Assembly: GCA_959600065.1 (NCBI GenBank)
Contig: CAUGKZ010000058.1
Coordinates: 1-8,009, forward strand
Origin: an uncultured Kroppenstedtia sp.
Lineage (GTDB): Bacteria > Bacillota > Bacilli > Thermoactinomycetales > DSM-45169
DNA: 8,009 nucleotides
Direction of reading: 5' to 3'
Both the position numbers and the translations under genes were made by a program. Below the pieces are notes generated by a model. The model ran no database searches and was not told where the DNA came from. It saw only the letters and a list, made by a program, of their open reading frames with translations. Shown piece by piece: positions 1 through 7,317 of this stretch. Numbering within the stretch: the stretch's first letter is position 1; the number at the start of each line of letters is the position of its first letter.

Positions 1-71
1 GGAAGATGCCGCCTCATGTGGAACAAGTGGTTTCGTCGATCTGTGATATTAATGTCTGGAGGTTCGGACCT

Positions 72-1022
72 ATGCACAAAGTAATCATTCTCGGAACGGG
101 TCCGGCGGGCTTGACCGCTGCCATCTACCTGGCACGGGCCAATATGAATCCGCTGGTGATTGAAGGTCAGGAGCCGGGGGGACAACTCACCACGACCACG
201 GATGTGGAGAATTTCCCCGGATTTCCGGAAGGAATTCTCGGACCGGAATTAATGGATAACATGCGGAAACAGGCGGAACGGTTCGGTGCCCAATTCAAAC
301 GGGGCTGGGTGACCGATGTGGATCTTTCCCATCGCCCCTTCAAATTGACCGTAGAGGGCCAAGGGGAGTTGACCAGTGAAGCTTTGGTACTTTCCACTGG
401 CGCCACCGCCAAGTTGCTGGGGATTCCCGGAGAGAAGGATAACATGGGCCAAGGGGTGAGTGCTTGTGCCACTTGTGACGGTTTCTTCTTCCGGGGCAAA
501 AAGGTGATTGTGGTCGGTGGCGGGGACTCCGCTATGGAGGAGGCCAATTTCCTGACCAAGTTCGCCTCTGAGGTGACAGTGGTTCACCGACGGGATGAAC
601 TCAGGGCTTCCAAGATTATGCGAGACCGAGCCCAGGCCAATGAAAAGATCAAATGGGCCCTCAATCGGGTTCCCCTGGAAGTGGTGACCAAAGAAGGGGG
701 CGGAATCCAAGGGTTGAAGGTTCAAAACAAAGAGACCGGTGCCGAGGAGATCATAGAAGTCGATGGCATCTTTGTCGCCATCGGTCATCGTCCCAATACT
801 GGTTTTCTCCGTGGCCAGCTAAATACCGACGAACAAGGCTACATTCAAGTCATTCCAGGCACTACCCGAACCAACATCGAGGGGGTCTTCGCCTGCGGGG
901 ATGTTCAGGATCGGGAATACCGTCAAGCGATTACGGCGGCGGGCACCGGTTGTATGGCGGCCTTGGACTGTGAGAAATTCTTGGAGGGAGCGGCTACGGT
1001 GGACTGGTCCAAGACCCTTTGA
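72..1022 (+). CDS. trxB: Thioredoxin-disulfide reductase (TrxB)
   Basis: Cytosolic FAD flavoenzyme that passes electrons from NADPH to thioredoxin. At 316 aa it is the usual size for the low-molecular-weight bacterial family. Seen: an N-terminal FAD-binding GTGPAG motif (residues 8-13); the redox-active pair Cys132-Ala-Thr-Cys135 in SACATCDG; the NADPH-binding GGGDSA motif (149-154) followed by HRRDELRAS from residue 172; and the C-terminal FAD motif CGD (275-277) with the YRQAITAAGTG segment. The CxxC separates it from ferredoxin-NADP reductases of the same fold. The reading frame is open back to position 6, but I place the start at the ATG at 72: GGAGG (58-62) sits 9 nt before it, and the extra 22 residues would precede the first beta strand of the FAD domain, where family members begin. 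Any promoter lies left of the window. An intrinsic terminator follows the stop. Confidence 0.96.
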   Translation: MHKVIILGTGPAGLTAAIYLARANMNPLVIEGQEPGGQLTTTTDVENFPGFPEGILGPELMDNMRKQAERFGAQFKRGWVTDVDLSHRPFKLTVEGQGELTSEALVLSTGATAKLLGIPGEKDNMGQGVSACATCDGFFFRGKKVIVVGGGDSAMEEANFLTKFASEVTVVHRRDELRASKIMRDRAQANEKIKWALNRVPLEVVTKEGGGIQGLKVQNKETGAEEIIEVDGIFVAIGHRPNTGFLRGQLNTDEQGYIQVIPGTTRTNIEGVFACGDVQDREYRQAITAAGTGCMAALDCEKFLEGAATVDWSKTL

Positions 1023-1030
1023 GAACAGGA

Positions 1031-1060
1031 AAAACCGGCGGATGTATCCCGCCGGTTTTT
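1031..1060 (+). terminator. Intrinsic terminator of trxB, possibly bidirectional
   Basis: A perfect stem CCGGCGG (1035-1041) / CCGCCGG (1049-1055) with a 7-nt loop is followed by five T residues, and AAAA before the stem can pair with them. It starts 8 nt after the trxB stop. Read on the minus strand the stem is followed by TTTT, so it may also stop menA transcripts arriving from the right; the whole convergent gap is only 58 bp (1023-1080). Confidence 0.9.
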
Positions 1061-1080
1061 CTCTGTTGGTTTTGGATCAC

Positions 1081-2010
1081 TTATCCAATCCATTGACTTA
1101 AAAAGAGCCCCATCGCTAGCAACAAGCCAAATAGAGTGTTCACCTGAGCGGTGAATTTCATGCTCGGGGCCATTTCCGTATTGGTAGTTTTACCCTGGAA
1201 TCCACGGATGGCCTGGATGGATTTGGGGAGGCTCAGACCTACCAACAGAATCCAGGGGGTTGCCTCCCCGATCAGAACGAGCAGGAGAACCCACAGGTAA
1301 GAGACGATAAACATCCCAGTGAGGAAGCGGACGGCTCCTTGGTGTCCCAAGAGAATGGCCAAGGTTTTGCGGCCGTTTTTCTCGTCTCCTTCCCGGTCAC
1401 GGATGTTGTTGGCCATCATGATGGCCCCGACGAGAATGGCGATCGGGATGGAGACGAGCAGGCTATTCAGGGTAAGAGTGCCGACCTGGATGAAAAATGC
1501 GATTAGAATAATTCCCATCCCCATAAATAATCCTGAAACCAATTCACCTAGGGGAGTGTAAGCGATGGGGAGAGGTCCCCCGGTGTAGAGATAACCTGTC
1601 GCGATGCAGACGGAGCCGATCGCCGCCAGCCACCAGCTACTTTCCATGCAGATATAGATCCCGAGCAGGACGGAGACTCCACAGAAGGTGAGGGCGATCC
1701 CCATCACTGTATTTGGAGAGACGCCATGGCGCACGATGGCACCACCAATGCCCACAGAGCCCTCATGATCCAATCCTCGCTTGTAGTCGTAGTATTCGTT
1801 GAACATATTGGTCGCTGCCTGGATCAGGATGGAGGCGATCAACATAGCCAGAAATAACGGAATGTCGATCCGAGTCAGCGACATCGCCAGCGCGGTCCCG
1901 ATCAGGACAGGTACAAAGGAAGCGGTCAGGGTGTGGGGGCGCAACAATTGCCACCAGATCTGCCATCCTTTTGCGGTAACCGGTCCAGTTGCGGAGGGGT
2001 GTTCGTTCAT
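1081..2010 (-). CDS. menA: 1,4-dihydroxy-2-naphthoate polyprenyltransferase (MenA)
   Basis: Integral membrane prenyltransferase of the UbiA superfamily. It attaches an all-trans polyprenyl chain to DHNA with loss of CO2, giving demethylmenaquinone. Seen: 309 aa, strongly hydrophobic with about eight or nine likely membrane segments; the first aspartate-rich motif NEYYDYKRGLD (N71, D75, D81); the second, NNIRDREGD (D205, D209), which together bind Mg-diphosphate; and the MenA-type loop YTGGPLPIAYTPLGE (142-156). This loop and the LLRPHTLTASFVPVLIG start favour MenA over UbiA or heme O synthase. The ATG at 2008-2010 has AAGGAG (complement of 2021-2026) 10 nt upstream. The gene diverges from menF, a sensible partner because both serve one pathway, and converges on trxB. 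Prenyl chain length cannot be read from the sequence. Confidence 0.95.
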   Translation of the reverse strand: MNEHPSATGPVTAKGWQIWWQLLRPHTLTASFVPVLIGTALAMSLTRIDIPLFLAMLIASILIQAATNMFNEYYDYKRGLDHEGSVGIGGAIVRHGVSPNTVMGIALTFCGVSVLLGIYICMESSWWLAAIGSVCIATGYLYTGGPLPIAYTPLGELVSGLFMGMGIILIAFFIQVGTLTLNSLLVSIPIAILVGAIMMANNIRDREGDEKNGRKTLAILLGHQGAVRFLTGMFIVSYLWVLLLVLIGEATPWILLVGLSLPKSIQAIRGFQGKTTNTEMAPSMKFTAQVNTLFGLLLAMGLFLSQWIG

Positions 2011-2039
2011 TAGTGTTTCGCTCCTTCCTTCCGATGTCC

Positions 2040-2068
2040 ATTATACTTCGGAACACTCTCAGACTCCA
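2040..2068 (-). promoter_or_regulatory. Candidate sigma-A promoter for menA
   Basis: On the minus strand there is a perfect -10 TATAAT (complement of 2040-2045), with a poor -35 TGGAGT (complement of 2063-2068, 3 of 6 consensus) 17 nt upstream. It would give a leader of roughly 20-25 nt. A second possible -10, TATACT (complement of 2068-2073), lies further upstream and forms part of the inverted repeat; its -35 is also weak. Either or both may be used. Confidence 0.5.
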
Positions 2069-2128
2069 GTATAGACGGGAAAGACTGGGGGATCAGTAGA
2101 AAAGAACGGGGATTTTGGGTATACTGGA
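2065..2128. repeat. 9-bp inverted repeat between menA and menF
   Basis: TCCAGTATA at 2065-2073 and its exact reverse complement TATACTGGA at 2120-2128 lie with centres 55 bp apart, about five helical turns, inside the divergent promoter region. Each arm contains the hexamer TATACT pointing outward towards its own gene, so the repeat may be a symmetric pair of -10 regions, a two-site operator, or both. The repeat itself is certain; its role is not. Confidence 0.5.
2097..2125 (+). promoter_or_regulatory. Candidate sigma-A promoter for the menFDHB unit
   Basis: A -10 TATACT (2120-2125) lies 17 nt after a -35-like TAGAAA (2097-2102, 4 of 6 consensus). Transcription would begin near 2131-2133, leaving a leader of about 110-120 nt before menF. 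It is the best plus-strand promoter I can see in the menA-menF interval. Confidence 0.55.
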
Positions 2129-2130
2129 TT

Positions 2131-2244
2131 AGGTTTCATCAACGAGTGTGTGCTACAAGTGGGCATAGATCGGAGCGAATCCTACTGGATTCGCCGAAAC
2201 GCCGTCGGGAGAGTGGTCCCGACGGGCGGATGGGGGGAAGGACC
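2131..2244 (+). promoter_or_regulatory. Structured 5' leader of menF, no known class recognised
   Basis: Two strong stem-loops stand side by side. The first is GCGAATCC (2175-2182) / GGATTCGC (2187-2194), 8 perfect pairs with a 4-nt loop. The second is CCGTCGGGA (2202-2210) / TCCCGACGG (2217-2225), 9 perfect pairs with a 6-nt loop. Weaker pairings may complete a fold: TGTGC (2149-2153) / GCATA (2163-2167), and GTTTC (2133-2137) / GAAAC (2196-2200) as a closing helix. GGTCC (2215-2219) could alternatively pair with GGACC (2240-2244), covering part of the menF ribosome binding site and breaking the second stem. No T-run follows either stem, so these are not simple terminators. The menF frame is open through this stretch from a GTG at 2146, but palindromes in an N-terminal extension are better explained as RNA structure. 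Folding was by eye. Confidence 0.5.
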
Positions 2245-3654
2245 GTGACGACCATGAGGGAATTACACAACATTGCCGGGTTGAAGGAAGGGGCGGCCCG
2301 AGCCCGGAGGGAACAAAGGCCGGTGCTGGTCAGCCAGACCCGGTGGGTGGACAACCTGGAGCCCCTCTCTTTTTTTGCGTCTGCAACGAGATTCCGGGGA
2401 ACGCGCAACTTTTGGTCTGATCCGGACCGAGGGCTTACCCTGGTCGGTGTGGGAGTCGCTTGGAAATTTGAGACCAACGCCAGGGAAGGCTCTTATCTAA
2501 AAACGGAGCAGGAGTGGGATCACCTGCTGAAAGGTGCGATCCGGGTTCCGGCAGAGACACCGACGGGTACGGGGCCGCTCCTTCTGGGCGGCTTTTCCTT
2601 TGATCCACTTGCAGAAAAAACCCCGCTCTGGGAAGGGTTTTTCGACGCTTCTTTCATCCTGCCCCAATTTCTGTTGACCGTGACCGGAGGAAAATGTTGG
2701 CTGACCGTCAATGTTCTACTTCGTCCGGGGGAGGATGTAGAACAGAGGGGAAAGATACTGACGGAAGAGGAGAGGGCCCTGCTGGAGACGGCCGCAGATT
2801 TTCAATTCTCACCCCCGGCTCAAACTTCATTCGATGTGTTGGAGGTGGAACCGGATCGCTGGAAAAAGACAGTAGCCACAGCGGCGCGGGAGATCCGGGA
2901 AGGGGCTCTTGAAAAAGTGGTACTGGCTCGGCCACTTCAGCTGGAGTCGGAGACCTCCTTCTCTCCGGAAGCAGGCTTATACCGGCTGCTGGCGAGACAA
3001 GCCCATGGCTTCCTGTTTGCAGTGGAACGTGGCGATGCCTGCTTGCTGAGTGCTTCCCCGGAGCGCCTCGTAAAAAGTGAAGGGGAGCGATTCTATTCCA
3101 CTTGTCTGGCGGGGACCATCCGGCGGGGGAAAGATCCTGAGGAAGACCGGAAATTGGGAGAAGAATTGCTCGCTGATCCCAAGAATGGGGGCGAGCATGC
3201 GGTGGTGGTCCATATGATCCGCGAGGCTTTTCAAGAGGGATGCTTCCAAGTGCGAGTGCCTGACTCACCTACTTTGTACCAGGCACAGGATGTACAGCAT
3301 CTGTTTACCCCAGTGGAAGGAACTCCGTTGCCGGAGACCACGTTGTTGTCGATGGTGGCACGGCTGCACCCGACTCCAGCTCTAGGCGGATACCCTCAGA
3401 AGGAGGCGGTCGCCCGGATCCGGGAAATCGAAGGGATGGACCGGGGTTGGTATTCGGCTCCAGTGGGTTGGCTAGATGATCGGGGGAACGGGGAGTTTGC
3501 CTGTGCCATTCGCTCTGGCCTGCTCCGGGGGCGGGAAGCTTCTCTCTTTGCCGGTTGCGGGATCGTGGGCGATTCCGAACCCGATAGCGAATACGAAGAG
3601 ACGAATCTGAAGTTCAAGCCGATGCTGTCGGCATTGGGAGGCGATAGCCGGTGA
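2245..3654 (+). CDS. menF: Isochorismate synthase (MenF)
   Basis: Mg-dependent cytosolic isomerase that converts chorismate to isochorismate, the first committed step of menaquinone synthesis. It belongs to the chorismate-binding family with EntC, TrpE and PabB. Seen in the 469-aa product: the KVVLAR motif with Lys224 (equivalent to the general-base lysine of isochorismate synthases); SASPER (269-274); GGEHAVV with Glu317; LHPTPALGG (374-382); GEFACAIRSG from 416; and GCGIVGDSEPDSEYEET (437-453), carrying the metal-binding glutamates. LHPTPALGG and an N-terminal domain containing NLEPLSFF match MenF better than anthranilate or aminodeoxychorismate synthase. The start is uncertain: GTG 2245 gives MTTMREL, resembling the MVTT start I recall for B. 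subtilis MenF, while ATG 2254 has better spacing from AAGGA (2238-2242). The open frame back to 2146 is probably untranslated leader. The stop overlaps the menD start by 4 nt, so the two are probably translationally coupled. Confidence 0.94.
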   Translation: MTTMRELHNIAGLKEGAARARREQRPVLVSQTRWVDNLEPLSFFASATRFRGTRNFWSDPDRGLTLVGVGVAWKFETNAREGSYLKTEQEWDHLLKGAIRVPAETPTGTGPLLLGGFSFDPLAEKTPLWEGFFDASFILPQFLLTVTGGKCWLTVNVLLRPGEDVEQRGKILTEEERALLETAADFQFSPPAQTSFDVLEVEPDRWKKTVATAAREIREGALEKVVLARPLQLESETSFSPEAGLYRLLARQAHGFLFAVERGDACLLSASPERLVKSEGERFYSTCLAGTIRRGKDPEEDRKLGEELLADPKNGGEHAVVVHMIREAFQEGCFQVRVPDSPTLYQAQDVQHLFTPVEGTPLPETTLLSMVARLHPTPALGGYPQKEAVARIREIEGMDRGWYSAPVGWLDDRGNGEFACAIRSGLLRGREASLFAGCGIVGDSEPDSEYEETNLKFKPMLSALGGDSR

Positions 3655-5420
3655 GTCACAGGGAAGACCTGACGGCAACTGTGGGTGCCTTTGTGGACGA
3701 GCTGGTTCTGAGCGGTCTCCGACACGCGGTGATCAGTCCGGGCTCCCGATCCACGCCCTTGGCACTGGCCATGGTTGCTCATCCCGGTTTGAAGGAGTGG
3801 TTGCTGGTGGATGAACGCTCCGCCGGCTTTTTTGCCTTGGGATTGGGCAAAGCTTTGGGAGAGCCAGCGGCGTTGTTGTGTACCTCAGGAACTGCAACGG
3901 CCAATTATTTCCCAGCGGTGGCGGAAGCGAAGCTAGCCCGGGTCCCGCTAGTGGTTTTGACTGCGGATCGTCCCCACGAACTGCGGGATGTAGGCGCACC
4001 GCAATCGATGGACCAGATCGGAATGTATGGAACCCATGTCAAATGGTTTATGGATATGGCGCTGCCGGATCGCTCTGAACTGATGTTACGGTATGTGCGG
4101 ACCACGGCGGCCCGGGCAGTGGCAACAGCCCAGACGGGGCCAAAGGGACCGATCCATCTTAATCTCCCTTATCGGGAACCTCTGATGCCGGATCTCGCTT
4201 CCCCCACCTTCTGGCAGGGAGGAAGGCGAGAGGAGGGAACCACTCCCTATGTGAGGGTGACTGCGGGAGAACGGGAATTATCCGGCAAAGAATTGGACCA
4301 GTGGGCCCAATCACTGTCCCAGTGGGAGCGGGGCCTGATCGTGGTCGGCCCTCAGGAGGCAGGGGAGCTGGGACCCGCTGTGCATCGATTGGCGGAATCT
4401 CTCCGCTTCCCTGTTCTCGCCGATCCTCTCTCCCGGCTCCGAAACGGAACCCATCCCAAGGAATGGATTTTAGAGGGGTATGACGCATTTCTACGGGAGA
4501 AAGAAGCGGTGGAAAAACTGGCACCCGAGGTGGTAATCCGCTTCGGGGCGATGCCCGTTTCCAAAGCAGTCCTCTTATACTTAAAAGAGCATCCCTCCGC
4601 CCGACAGATCGTGATCGATCCGGATGGAGGGTGGCGGGACCCCTCCTTATTGTCCGCGGAAATGATCTACACCGATCCGATTCGCTTCTGTACAGGAGTG
4701 GCTCATCGAATCCCACCGCGGAAGGAATCTGCCTGGGCGCAACTCTGGCAGGAGTTGAATCGGGAGACGACAGCCCAGTTGGCGAAGGCGGGCCAGATGG
4801 AGGCTCCTTTTGAGGGACGGGTGTTTTTGGAGCTGGCGAAGTTGTTGCCGGAGGAGGGGATTCTCTTTGCAGGAAATAGCATGCCCGTTCGGGATTTGGA
4901 CTCATTTTTATTGAACAGTGACCGGTGCTTGCACTCGATAGCCAACCGAGGCATAAGCGGGATCGATGGGGTGGTCTCCACTGCCTTGGGTGTCGCAGCG
5001 GCGAGATCCCATGTGACGCTGGTGCTGGGGGATCTTTCTTTTTTTCACGATCTCAACGGCCTCCTCGCCGCCAAGTTGCACGCTTTGCATGCCACCATCG
5101 TGGTGATCAATAATGACGGGGGCGGCATCTTCTCTCTTCTCCCTCAGGCTTCCCAGACGGATCCTGACACCTTTGAAACCCTGTTCGGCACGCCTCTCGG
5201 GCTGGATTTTGAACATGCGGTTCATATGTACGGGGGTCATTGGGAACGTCCTGATTCCTGGGAATCCTTTCGGAAGGCTTATGTCGCCAGTCTGGAAGGG
5301 ACGGGACTCCATGTGATCGAGGTGCGGACGGATCGCCAGGAAAATGCCGACCTGCATCAGGAGATCTGGAAACAGATCGGGGAAAGGGTGCGAAAGCGGT
5401 TGGAAGAGGTGGAGGGCTGA
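3651..5420 (+). CDS. menD: SEPHCHC synthase (MenD), thiamine diphosphate-dependent
   Basis: Decarboxylates 2-oxoglutarate on thiamine diphosphate and adds the resulting succinic semialdehyde unit to isochorismate, giving SEPHCHC. Seen in 589 aa, a normal length: isochorismate-site PGSRSTPL (30-37, with Ser32 and Arg33); the cofactor-activating Glu55 in VDERSAGFFALGLGKA; TSGTATANYFPA; LTADRPHELRDVGAPQSMDQ; a middle domain with lower conservation; GNSMPVRDLDSF; NRGISGIDG; and the diphosphate-Mg motif GD...NN, with Gly460-Asp461 and Asn487-Asn488. MenD differs from acetolactate synthase-type relatives in this SMPVRD/NRGISGIDG signature. The start is GTG at 3651 inside GTGA, overlapping the menF stop, with GGGAGG (3636-3641) 9 nt upstream inside menF. 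The stop overlaps the menH ATG by 1 nt (TGATG). No truncation or missing key residue was seen. Confidence 0.96.
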   Translation: MSHREDLTATVGAFVDELVLSGLRHAVISPGSRSTPLALAMVAHPGLKEWLLVDERSAGFFALGLGKALGEPAALLCTSGTATANYFPAVAEAKLARVPLVVLTADRPHELRDVGAPQSMDQIGMYGTHVKWFMDMALPDRSELMLRYVRTTAARAVATAQTGPKGPIHLNLPYREPLMPDLASPTFWQGGRREEGTTPYVRVTAGERELSGKELDQWAQSLSQWERGLIVVGPQEAGELGPAVHRLAESLRFPVLADPLSRLRNGTHPKEWILEGYDAFLREKEAVEKLAPEVVIRFGAMPVSKAVLLYLKEHPSARQIVIDPDGGWRDPSLLSAEMIYTDPIRFCTGVAHRIPPRKESAWAQLWQELNRETTAQLAKAGQMEAPFEGRVFLELAKLLPEEGILFAGNSMPVRDLDSFLLNSDRCLHSIANRGISGIDGVVSTALGVAAARSHVTLVLGDLSFFHDLNGLLAAKLHALHATIVVINNDGGGIFSLLPQASQTDPDTFETLFGTPLGLDFEHAVHMYGGHWERPDSWESFRKAYVASLEGTGLHVIEVRTDRQENADLHQEIWKQIGERVRKRLEEVEG

Positions 5421-6247
5421 TGGATTTATATGTGAACGGTGTCCATTTTCAGGTAGAGGTGGAGGGGGAAGGGCCGACACTCCTCCTGTTACATGGTTTT
5501 ACCGGTTCTCGGATTACTTGGGAGCCGTACCTCGCCTCCTGGACGCAACACTTCCAGGTGGTGCGGCTGGATCTGATCGGCCATGGGGAGAGTGAGGCAC
5601 CCTCGGATCCCGCCCGTTACAGGATGAATCGGGCTGTGGCGGATTTGACAGGAATCCTGGACCGGTTGCAGATTTCCCGGGCTCATGTCCTCGGGTATTC
5701 CATGGGGGGACGCCTCGCACTCTCCCTCGCCGCCAGCGCTCCCGCTCGGGTGAAGACACTCTTATTGGAGAGTAGCTCTCCCGGTCTGAAGACAGATGCG
5801 GAGCGGCGGGCTCGCCAAGAGCGAGATGAAGCCTTGGCGGCTTGGGTGGAAAGAGAAGGACTGGAAGTTTTTGTCCGGTATTGGGAAAGGATTCCCTTGT
5901 TTGCAACCCAAGCGAATCTACCGGAGAAGGTACGACGGGGGATCCAAAAAGAGCGGCTGGCCCAACGAGCGCACGGACTAGCCAACAGTCTTCGTGGGAT
6001 GGGAACTGGAGCACAGCCTTCCTGGTGGGGACACCTCGGGGAAATTCCGTGCCCTGTGTTGTTGATTACCGGGGAGTTGGATGCAAAATTTTGCCGGATC
6101 GCAGAAGAGATGAAGAGTCAGTTTTCCCGGTGCCAATGGCGGAGCGTATCCGCGGTGGGACATGCCGTTCATGTGGAAGCGCCCCGGATTTTTGATACAA
6201 TAGTGATGGAATTTCTTTTGCGTCATGGAAAATTCCCTAACAGTTGA
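5420..6247 (+). CDS. menH: SHCHC synthase (MenH), alpha/beta hydrolase fold
   Basis: Eliminates pyruvate from SEPHCHC to give SHCHC, using a serine-histidine-aspartate triad in an alpha/beta-hydrolase fold. Seen in 275 aa: oxyanion-hole HGFTGS (25-30); nucleophile elbow GYSMGG with Ser94; likely Asp221 in ITGELD; likely His248 in VGHAVH; and a helical cap between about residues 120 and 200. The fold alone does not fix the substrate, since many hydrolases look alike, but its position directly after menD, with a 1-nt stop/start overlap, and before menB settles the name. The length is close to the B. subtilis enzyme and longer than that of E. coli. GAGGT (5406-5410) at the end of menD is a suitable ribosome binding site. 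The last 60 bases also contain a candidate promoter for menB. Confidence 0.9.
   Translation: MDLYVNGVHFQVEVEGEGPTLLLLHGFTGSRITWEPYLASWTQHFQVVRLDLIGHGESEAPSDPARYRMNRAVADLTGILDRLQISRAHVLGYSMGGRLALSLAASAPARVKTLLLESSSPGLKTDAERRARQERDEALAAWVEREGLEVFVRYWERIPLFATQANLPEKVRRGIQKERLAQRAHGLANSLRGMGTGAQPSWWGHLGEIPCPVLLITGELDAKFCRIAEEMKSQFSRCQWRSVSAVGHAVHVEAPRIFDTIVMEFLLRHGKFPNS
6193..6201 (+). promoter_or_regulatory. Candidate extended -10 promoter before menB
   Basis: TGATACAAT, an extended TG-N -10 with TACAAT (5 of 6 consensus, 6196-6201), lies in the 3' end of menH, about 60 nt before the menB start. The -35 position (6173-6178) is poor, as is common for extended -10 promoters. It would give menB its own transcript besides read-through from menF. 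From memory and unverified, B. subtilis has promoter activity ahead of menB. Confidence 0.35.
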
Positions 6248-6261
6248 GGGAGGATGAGAGT

Positions 6262-7080
6262 GTGAGCGTCCAATGGAAATCGGTACGGGAGTATGAAGAT
6301 ATCAAATATGAAAAGTACAATCATATTGCCAAGGTGACGATTAATCGTCCCGAAGTGCGCAATGCATTTCGTCCCCAGACGGTGACCGAGATGATCGACG
6401 CCTTTGCCAGGGCTCGAGATGATTCCGAGGTGGGAGTGGTTATCCTGGCGGGAGAAGGGGACAAGGCCTTCTGTTCCGGCGGGGACCAGCGAGTACGGGG
6501 GCATGGCGGTTATGTGGGAGAGGATGAGATCCCCCGGTTGAATGTCCTCGATCTGCAACGGTTGATCCGCACCATCCCCAAACCGGTGATCGCCATGGTC
6601 TCCGGCTATGCCATCGGCGGCGGTCACGTGTTGCACGTGGTTTGCGATCTAACCATCGCTGCAGACAATGCGATTTTTGGTCAGACAGGCCCCAAGGTAG
6701 GCAGCTTTGACGCTGGTTATGGTGCCGGTTACCTAGCCCGTCTCGTAGGTCATAAGAAAGCCCGGGAGATTTGGTTTCTATGCCGTCAGTACAATGCCCA
6801 GGAAGCTCTGGATATGGGTTTGGTCAACACCGTCGTTCCGCTGGAGAAGCTGGAGGAAGAGACGATTCAGTGGTGTGAGGAGATCCTGGAGAAATCCCCT
6901 ACCGCTCTCCGTTTTCTGAAGGCTTCCTTTAACGCTGACACCGACGGGCTGGCCGGCCTGCAACAGCTTGGGGGCGATGCCACTCTGCTCTATTACACGA
7001 CCGACGAAGCCAAAGAAGGACGCGACGCCTTCAAAGAAAAACGGAAACCGGACTTTGACAAATTTCCTCGCTTCCCGTAA
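6262..7080 (+). CDS. menB: 1,4-dihydroxy-2-naphthoyl-CoA synthase (MenB)
   Basis: Crotonase-family enzyme that cyclises OSB-CoA to DHNA-CoA by an intramolecular Claisen (Dieckmann) condensation. Seen in 272 aa: FCSGGDQ (70-76) and SGYAIGGGH (114-122), forming the oxyanion hole and CoA site; the mobile loop RGHGGYVG (79-86); catalytic Asp150 in VGSFD; Tyr245 in LLYYTTDE, matching the E. coli C-terminal tyrosine; and the closing [13 protein letters not shown]. Residue 143 in [12 protein letters not shown] is Gly rather than Asp, which places it in the bicarbonate-dependent class of E. coli rather than the aspartate class of Mycobacterium. The frame is open from a TTG at 6244 overlapping the menH stop, but GTG 6262 is preferred because GGAGG (6249-6253) lies 8 nt upstream and the length then fits the family. 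A terminator follows closely. Confidence 0.97.
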   Translation: MSVQWKSVREYEDIKYEKYNHIAKVTINRPEVRNAFRPQTVTEMIDAFARARDDSEVGVVILAGEGDKAFCSGGDQRVRGHGGYVGEDEIPRLNVLDLQRLIRTIPKPVIAMVSGYAIGGGHVLHVVCDLTIAADNAIFGQTGPKVGSFDAGYGAGYLARLVGHKKAREIWFLCRQYNAQEALDMGLVNTVVPLEKLEEETIQWCEEILEKSPTALRFLKASFNADTDGLAGLQQLGGDATLLYYTTDEAKEGRDAFKEKRKPDFDKFPRFP

Positions 7081-7092
7081 ACCGCTAGATCT

Positions 7093-7124
7093 ACCCGGCT
7101 CTATCACAGAGCCGGGTTTGTTGT
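7093..7124 (+). terminator. Intrinsic terminator after menB
   Basis: A perfect 10-bp stem, ACCCGGCTCT (7093-7102) / AGAGCCGGGT (7108-7117), with a 5-nt loop is followed by a T-rich but interrupted tail, TTGTTGT. It begins 12 nt after the menB stop. The broken T-run suggests that some read-through into menE is possible. Confidence 0.85.
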
Positions 7125-7317
7125 CATGGGTTTCCGCAAGCTTGTTCCGAAGTCCGTCTTTGGATTAGGATGAAAGAGGGGAGGGCTGTGAATACATACT
7201 CCGATGAATCGAGAAGAGTGGATCCCTTTTCCAATTCGGGACAAGTGTCCTTTTCAGGGACCCTGTCGCTTCCGGGAAGGGGACCAGACATCACGATGAC
7301 CAGAAAGGTTGTATTCC
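7125..7317 (+). other. Intergenic stretch before menE, possible leader
   Basis: With the terminator, the gap from menB to menE is 237 bp, unusual beside the packed genes to its left. I see no convincing promoter; the best match is a weak -10 TAGGAT (7166-7171) 18 nt after TTGTTC. The right half can pair with itself: bases 7220-7232 with 7275-7285, including G-U pairs and small bulges, enclosing GGAC (7239-7242) / GTCC (7247-7250). A 53-codon frame with ATG at 7170 runs to a TAA at 7329-7331, overlapping the menE start by 14 nt. It has no good ribosome binding site, resembles no protein I know, and uses five AGA/AGG codons, so I do not call it a gene. Confidence 0.4.

Noticed and set aside
6..71. 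A 22-residue N-terminal extension of TrxB, or the end of an upstream gene
   Set aside because: The ATG at 72 has a clear ribosome binding site and fits the family start. Other frames end at 44-46 and 82-84, so a preceding gene could stop there, but fewer than 30 codons are visible and none is recognisable.
249..788. A 179-codon open frame on the minus strand within trxB
   Set aside because: It lies entirely antisense to TrxB motifs and shows no recognisable protein feature or ribosome binding site.
2175..2225. Leader stem-loops as transcription terminators or attenuators
   Set aside because: Neither stem is followed by a run of T; the sequence after the second is G-rich and leads into the menF ribosome binding site.
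2146..2244. A 33-residue N-terminal extension of MenF from GTG 2146
   Set aside because: It has no ribosome binding site, is rich in Arg, Gly and Ser, holds two perfect palindromes and has no counterpart in MenF proteins as I know them. A structured untranslated leader explains it better.
4159..4905. A 248-codon open frame on the minus strand within menD
   Set aside because: It is antisense to a well-conserved MenD coding region, very rich in Pro, Arg and Ser, and has no plausible domain. It is a composition shadow of the GC-rich gene.
7204..7300. T-box-like leader before menE (GATGAA...GAGAAGAGT)
   Set aside because: It lacks the AGAGAG element, the specifier loop pattern and the conserved T-box sequence with its terminator. 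The resemblance is limited to a few purine-rich bases, and menE is not an expected T-box target.
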